DNA from: an uncultured Dorea sp. | GTDB lineage: Bacteria > Bacillota > Clostridia > Lachnospirales > Lachnospiraceae | Assembly (NCBI GenBank): GCA_910578455.1 | Contig: CAJTQA010000038.1 | Span: 1 to 34,502, forward strand | DNA length: 34,502 nt | Direction of reading: 5' to 3' | Shown: positions 31,801-34,502 of the stretch, one piece after another | Position numbering within the stretch: the stretch's first letter is position 1 | How the letters are laid out: every line of letters starts with the position of its first letter | Notes under the pieces: generated by a model | Databases searched by the model: none | Told to the model about the DNA's origin: nothing | Seen by the model: only the letters and a program-made list of their open reading frames with translations | Program-made: the position numbers and the translations under genes

Positions 31801-33106
31801 GCCGCATGTGGCAGATTACATGGGACTTGATGATACAGAAAAGATTGGGAAGTTCCAAAAGCTGATATTAGAAGAGATTGCAGACAGGAAACGTAGGTTT
31901 GCAAGAGCGGCGGCACCCAATATGCATGTGTATAACCAGACCCAGAAAGAGAAACTCAAGGCAGTGGTACTGGTAATAGATAACTATGACGCAGTGAGGG
32001 AGCTTGGAGATTCGATAGAGGGATTTATCCAGAAAGTGGCCCGTGACGGCGCAGGACTTGGAATATACCTTTTAGTGACGATGACGAGAATGAATGCTAT
32101 GAGAGGTTCCGTCATGAATAACTTTAAGGAAAAGATATGCGGATTTAATTTTGAACCGGGAGAGAACAGGACATTTGTAGGGAGAAGCGACTACACCCTC
32201 TCGGAGGATAAAAAGGGAAGGAGCCTTATAAAGAAAGAAAATGTCAATATGATGCAGCTGTATCTGCCCGTGCCCTGCGAAACGGAGCTTGACTATAGCC
32301 GCAGCCTGAAAAGCCTGATAGAGAGCGTGAAAGAAAAAAGCACGGAAACCCCGGCGCAGGGCATCCCTGTGCTGCCGGAAGAGCTGTTCTGCCAGATGCT
32401 TTCAGAGTATCCGCAATATGAGGAGAGCCGGACGAAACTGCCTGTGGGAATCGAGATGGAAGACCTTGCGGTCCAGTATCTGGACATAAGCAGAGGAACC
32501 GGGCTTATCATCGGCGGCGCTGGAAGCGGAAGGACAAACATGCTCCACGGCATTCTGGAGCATATAAATGGCAGCAGGGTGTGGCTGATTGACAATGAAA
32601 ACAGGACATCCGTGGGATTCATGGAAAGGGAAAATATTTCTTATGGAGCGGATTACGGGGAAATCTCCGCTATGCTCCGGGATATCGCAAGAGAGACGGA
32701 GACGAGGAAAGAAGATTATGAGGAGGCAAAATTAGATGACGTGACCCTTACGCCCCAAAAGTATGCAGAGCAGGAGGAGCCGGCTTATGTGCTGGTTGAT
32801 ATTGTGCAGAGCCTGTACGAACTGCTTGGGAAGGAAGGGAAGTCAGAGGAGATGGATGTCCTCTGCGAGGCTTGCAGATGGGGCATCTATGTGATAGCAG
32901 CGTCAGAGCCTAAGATACCTATGCGCTCGGGCAGATTCATGGAGCTTTTAAGCGAGAGCAAGTCCGGAATCATACTGGGAAATATCAAAGAGCAGAGAGT
33001 CTTTGACTACAGCGGAATCCGGGAGGAGAACCGGAAAGCGGAATACGGATACTGCCATGTGAACGGGGTCAACAAAAAGATGCTGGTGGCAAGACATATG
33101 TCCTAG
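28880..33106 (+). CDS. essC: T7SS FtsK/SpoIIIE-type ATPase EssC
   Basis: This 1408-residue motor drives T7SSb secretion. Residues 1-100 form an FHA-like domain, then two transmembrane helices lie at about 156-197. Three FtsK/SpoIIIE ATPase domains follow. D1 has Walker A AGTTGSGKSEI near 590 and Walker B LFLISDEFAEL near 697. D2 has ASSGYGKSVL near 929 and VVLVIDNYD near 1031. D3 has GGAGSGRTNML near 1211 and AYVLVDIVQ near 1305. The D3 Walker A lysine is replaced by Arg, so D3 may not hydrolyse ATP. One full-length protein here matches the Firmicutes T7SSb layout. It is translationally coupled to essB. Confidence 0.95.
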   Translation: MMGTLCYERKAEVWIGGGQAGSSDLFIQGLAAQLLVLSDRYILKASEGLRETGVCLNGNPIAAGTGELSAGDELCFDTEDESRAVTVRLFEGVLEVDADDGAYQTRLLAVRGRENYFPGFPHYARSPRVNYHLEEKKITIDAPPPKREMERGGLMQVIIPPVCMMAITIAMGVLMHRGPYVFMSAGMTLVTVIFSIQKFFSDRRERKEENEKREKIYGEYLLRVRKRIRAERAREREAYEYQQPSLTSIMNMIGQYSSRIYERTALDDDFLTVNLGYYEGKSKIDAAFGGKELELKEDELIDEAKGIEEEYRRVKGLPVVADLKRAHLGIVGSKANVHEQLKYLMAQITFFQSYHELQVIHIHGAEYKEEFDYMRWYPHLRLNAINVVGDITDEQARDQILGSVQQILKDRRLKLEEERQETVFLPHLLFIIDEPKLVMNHAVMEYLQDKRMNLGFSIIYTSERQASLPENIRTVCIIKDSDRGVLLLNEGRRVNREFEIQHTKGADLERSARDLSALIHEKGISSRIPESITFFEMYQIQHPEELNIGERWRKNQSHKSLAVPLGVRAQEDYVELNLHEKAHGPHGLVAGTTGSGKSEIVQSYILSLAVNFHPHEVGFLLIDYKGGGMANLFSDLPHLLGTITNLDKAESMRAMTSIKSEMSRRQRIFGECGVNHINGYNKLFKLGKVEEPLPHLFLISDEFAELKKEQPEFMAELVSAARIGRSLGIHLILATQKPSGVVDDQIWTNSKFKLCLKVQNEGDSKEMLRTPDAASITQAGRAYLQVGNNEIYEMFQSAWSGASYDREEKTEDKEDDRVYLINALGQGELINRDLSGSDESSQIKKTQLDVIVSHLKEVYTEEGAKEVIKPWLPPLGDMLVSPYTGEVRDSASFEEGDYTIGIGMIDIPEEQAQEEYVLDLIKNGHLLYMASSGYGKSVLLTNIVLGLAMKNSVRNLNFYIWDLGNSALITLSKLPHVADYMGLDDTEKIGKFQKLILEEIADRKRRFARAAAPNMHVYNQTQKEKLKAVVLVIDNYDAVRELGDSIEGFIQKVARDGAGLGIYLLVTMTRMNAMRGSVMNNFKEKICGFNFEPGENRTFVGRSDYTLSEDKKGRSLIKKENVNMMQLYLPVPCETELDYSRSLKSLIESVKEKSTETPAQGIPVLPEELFCQMLSEYPQYEESRTKLPVGIEMEDLAVQYLDISRGTGLIIGGAGSGRTNMLHGILEHINGSRVWLIDNENRTSVGFMERENISYGADYGEISAMLRDIARETETRKEDYEEAKLDDVTLTPQKYAEQEEPAYVLVDIVQSLYELLGKEGKSEEMDVLCEACRWGIYVIAASEPKIPMRSGRFMELLSESKSGIILGNIKEQRVFDYSGIREENRKAEYGYCHVNGVNKKMLVARHMS

Positions 33107-33121
33107 AAGGGAGTGGGCAGC

Positions 33122-33517
33122 GTGGACGAAAAGCAAAAAATGCTGGAAGAGCAGCAGAAAAAAAGAGCAAGAAAGAAAATAGATGAAATCAATAAAAAAC
33201 TAAAGGAATGTGACGATGTAAAGAGGAAACTGATCCGGAAAAAAAGAAAGCTGGATGGAGAGATTGATACGTGGCAGAGTGTCCAGAGGAAAATAAGCAG
33301 CGGTACAAATTGTGGCAAAGTGGTTATAACAGACAGGTTTGAAGGAGGCATGGCAAATGGCCTGAGGAAACACATAGCAGACGTAAGGAATGACATAAAG
33401 AGCGGCATATCCGCGGCTGAGGAGCTTTCTTCAGAAGTTCAGCGGCAGATTGACGCGCTGGAGAACTATCACGACACTTTAAGCTCGCAGAAGAGCACGT
33501 GGGCGGCCAAGCTGTAG
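33122..33517 (+). CDS. Coiled-coil T7SS accessory protein, YwqH (DUF5082)-like
   Basis: The 131-residue protein is almost entirely helical. A strongly basic coiled coil (KKRARKKIDEINKKLKE) is followed by an amphipathic helix ending AAEELSSEVQRQIDALENYHDTLSSQKSTW. Small proteins of this layout precede LXG-type effectors in Firmicutes and help target them. The assignment to the YwqH/DUF5082 type rests on size, order and pattern. GTG 33122 is chosen because AAGGGAG lies eight bases upstream; the GTG at 33113 touches that site. Confidence 0.6.
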   Translation: MDEKQKMLEEQQKKRARKKIDEINKKLKECDDVKRKLIRKKRKLDGEIDTWQSVQRKISSGTNCGKVVITDRFEGGMANGLRKHIADVRNDIKSGISAAEELSSEVQRQIDALENYHDTLSSQKSTWAAKL

Positions 33518-33528
33518 GAGGGAAGAAA

Positions 33529-33816
33529 ATGGCAGGAAAAACAGGAATTTCAGACGCGGAATACAATACGCTTTACAAAAACCTTGAGGGAGCGCAGGAG
33601 GACTTTATGTCTGCGATTGACCAGATAAAGAATAAAATCAGCGAAGTAAATTGTAAAGGCGGAGGGTTTTACACAGAAAATGTGACGCCGAACGTACAAA
33701 AGCTGATTCAGACATTGAGCCAGATACAGGATTCTATCAGGCAGATGCATGCTGCGGAAAAGGAAGTCATAAACAACTTCCAGCAGTCCGTCAGCAATAT
33801 TGACACCTGCAGCTAA
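33529..33816 (+). CDS. Small helical T7SS protein (WXG100-like fold, no WXG)
   Basis: The 95-residue protein has two helices separated by a Gly-rich turn (VNCKGGGFYTENVTPNVQ) near residue 45. This suggests an Esx-like hairpin without the Trp. The second helix is rich in Gln/Ile (LIQTLSQIQDSIRQMHAAEKEV). ATG 33529 follows GGAGGG; the frame extends upstream into the previous gene without a start that makes sense. It is probably a secreted partner or targeting protein of the effector that follows. Confidence 0.62.
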   Translation: MAGKTGISDAEYNTLYKNLEGAQEDFMSAIDQIKNKISEVNCKGGGFYTENVTPNVQKLIQTLSQIQDSIRQMHAAEKEVINNFQQSVSNIDTCS

Positions 33817-33826
33817 GGAGGGCACT

Positions 33827-34135
33827 ATGGGCGATACAAATATTAAGATAGACTACCAGAAAGTAACGGATATGGTGCAGTCTGCCAACGGCGTGATTGA
33901 CGGAGCGTTAAATGCAGCGGCCGCCTCCTTTGCCAGGGCAGGGAGCGGCATGAATAAATCAGAGGGAGAGATGCTTGATGCCATAGACAAACAGATAGAG
34001 GCGGAGAAAGAGCTGGCAAAAAGCATGGCAGACGCATGCAGGCAGTTTACTTCCAGCATCCAGAATGCGGCACAGAGCTTTCAGGCTCTGGATGCGTCAC
34101 TATCATCGAAGATGGGGATCAAGAAAAGGAAATAA
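33827..34135 (+). CDS. Small helical T7SS protein, YwqI (DUF5344)-like
   Basis: The 102-residue protein starts MGDTNIKIDYQKVTDMVQSAN. An Ala/Ser-rich turn (ALNAAAASFARAGSG) is followed by a long helix (AEKELAKSMADACRQFTSSIQ) and a basic tail. The layout resembles the small partner proteins (YwqI/DUF5344 or SACOL2603 type) that precede LXG effectors. AAGGAGGG lies seven bases before the ATG. It is the third of three consecutive small helical genes between essC and the presumed effector. Confidence 0.6.
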   Translation: MGDTNIKIDYQKVTDMVQSANGVIDGALNAAAASFARAGSGMNKSEGEMLDAIDKQIEAEKELAKSMADACRQFTSSIQNAAQSFQALDASLSSKMGIKKRK

Positions 34136-34155
34136 CAGCAGGAGGAGGAAAAAGG

Positions 34156-34502
34156 ATGGACAGGATTTTTGATACCGGGACCGTAGAGGATATCTGCAAG
34201 GAGGCAAAGGAAGTCATAAGGGACACGGAGGAGTGCATCAGGGAGCTCAAGGGGCTGGCCTCCGACATCCAGGGCATGATGGGGGAGGTGCCGTCCCAGG
34301 CAAGGCTTGGGAGCGTCTGCGGGGAGGCGTCCGCCATGAAACGTGCCATGGGGAAGGGGCGCTATGACGAGGCGGGGGAAAAGATTAAGATGTGCCAGGA
34401 GAAGGCATGCACCGTCATCCCCCAGTACGACGCCGAGTACGCCGCCCAGATGGAGGGCGTGACGGAGGCCGCCAGGAGGATCCGGGGCGTCATCGAGGGG
34501 CT
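34156..34502 (+). CDS. N-terminal part of a presumed T7SS effector (cut by window end)
   Basis: The visible 115 residues begin MDRIFDTGTVEDICKEAKEV and are helical throughout, with four cysteines, like the N-terminal secretion domain of LXG-type polymorphic toxins. The frame is still open at the window edge, so the toxin domain is not seen. GC content jumps here: by my count about two thirds of 34261-34500 is G or C, and 45 of the last 60 bases. Genes just upstream are near one half. That suggests a different origin for this gene or its 3' part. GGAGGAGGAAAAAGG precedes the ATG. Confidence 0.55.
   Translation, partial: MDRIFDTGTVEDICKEAKEVIRDTEECIRELKGLASDIQGMMGEVPSQARLGSVCGEASAMKRAMGKGRYDEAGEKIKMCQEKACTVIPQYDAEYAAQMEGVTEAARRIRGVIEG

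Noticed and set aside
1..34502. CRISPR arrays, insertion sequences, phage integration sites, tRNA or rRNA genes
   Set aside because: I found no regular repeat-spacer pattern, transposase or integrase motif, and no tRNA-like or rRNA-like sequence on reading through the window.

Overview
The window looks like chromosome from a Gram-positive anaerobe of the Clostridia, most probably a Lachnospiraceae-type gut bacterium. This rests on AGGAGG-type ribosome sites, a T-box leader on thrS, a tandem DUF1540 protein, an acetyl-type MetA, and accessory genes of a kind known from Clostridia. I cannot name a species. Almost every gene is on the + strand; the one convincing minus-strand gene is at 1797-2030. 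I see no tRNA, rRNA, CRISPR array, insertion sequence or phage integrase.

Region 1 (1-8272) is housekeeping: purA, two small unknown genes, a SEC-C protein, a T-box-controlled unit (thioesterase then thrS), a DUF1540 protein, an AI-2E family transporter and metA. Region 2 (8273-9620) is a small low-GC island: a Panacea (SocA-like, DUF4065) protein followed by a three-helix membrane protein, which together look like a toxin-antitoxin pair. A LexA-like box lies upstream.

Region 3 (9794-24457) is a peptide natural-product locus. It opens with an AgrA/AgrC-like pair (LytTR response regulator and GHKL histidine kinase). A lanthipeptide system follows: a 46-residue precursor ending in two cysteines, an attenuator hairpin and a LanM synthetase. 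Next come an ABC exporter without a C39 peptidase domain and a small Cys-rich peptide. A two-permease FtsX-type ABC system with its ATPase sits after that peptide. The region ends with the rest of a Cys-rich-peptide maturation cassette: an S8 subtilase-like protein, a radical SAM/SPASM maturase of the CcpM type, a TIGR04066-like protein and an acyl-carrier-related small protein. GC content alternates, so two RiPP (ribosomally made, post-translationally modified peptide) systems seem to be interleaved with a separate ABC module.

Region 4 (24503-34502, open at the right edge) is a type VIIb (Ess/Yuk) secretion operon: EsaA/YueB-like protein, WXG100 protein, EssA-like small membrane protein, YukD/EsaB, EssB and EssC. 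Three small helical proteins and the start of a GC-rich presumed effector follow.

The main observation is a regulatory link between Regions 3 and 4. Three promoters carry imperfect direct repeats of TTTAAGGACAAA spaced 20-21 bp, with the first repeat a fixed 50 bp before the -10 box. They stand before the lanthipeptide precursor, before the RiPP ABC exporter and before the T7SS operon. The most economical reading is that the local LytTR regulator controls a lanthipeptide, a second RiPP system and type VII secretion as one peptide-signalled regulon.
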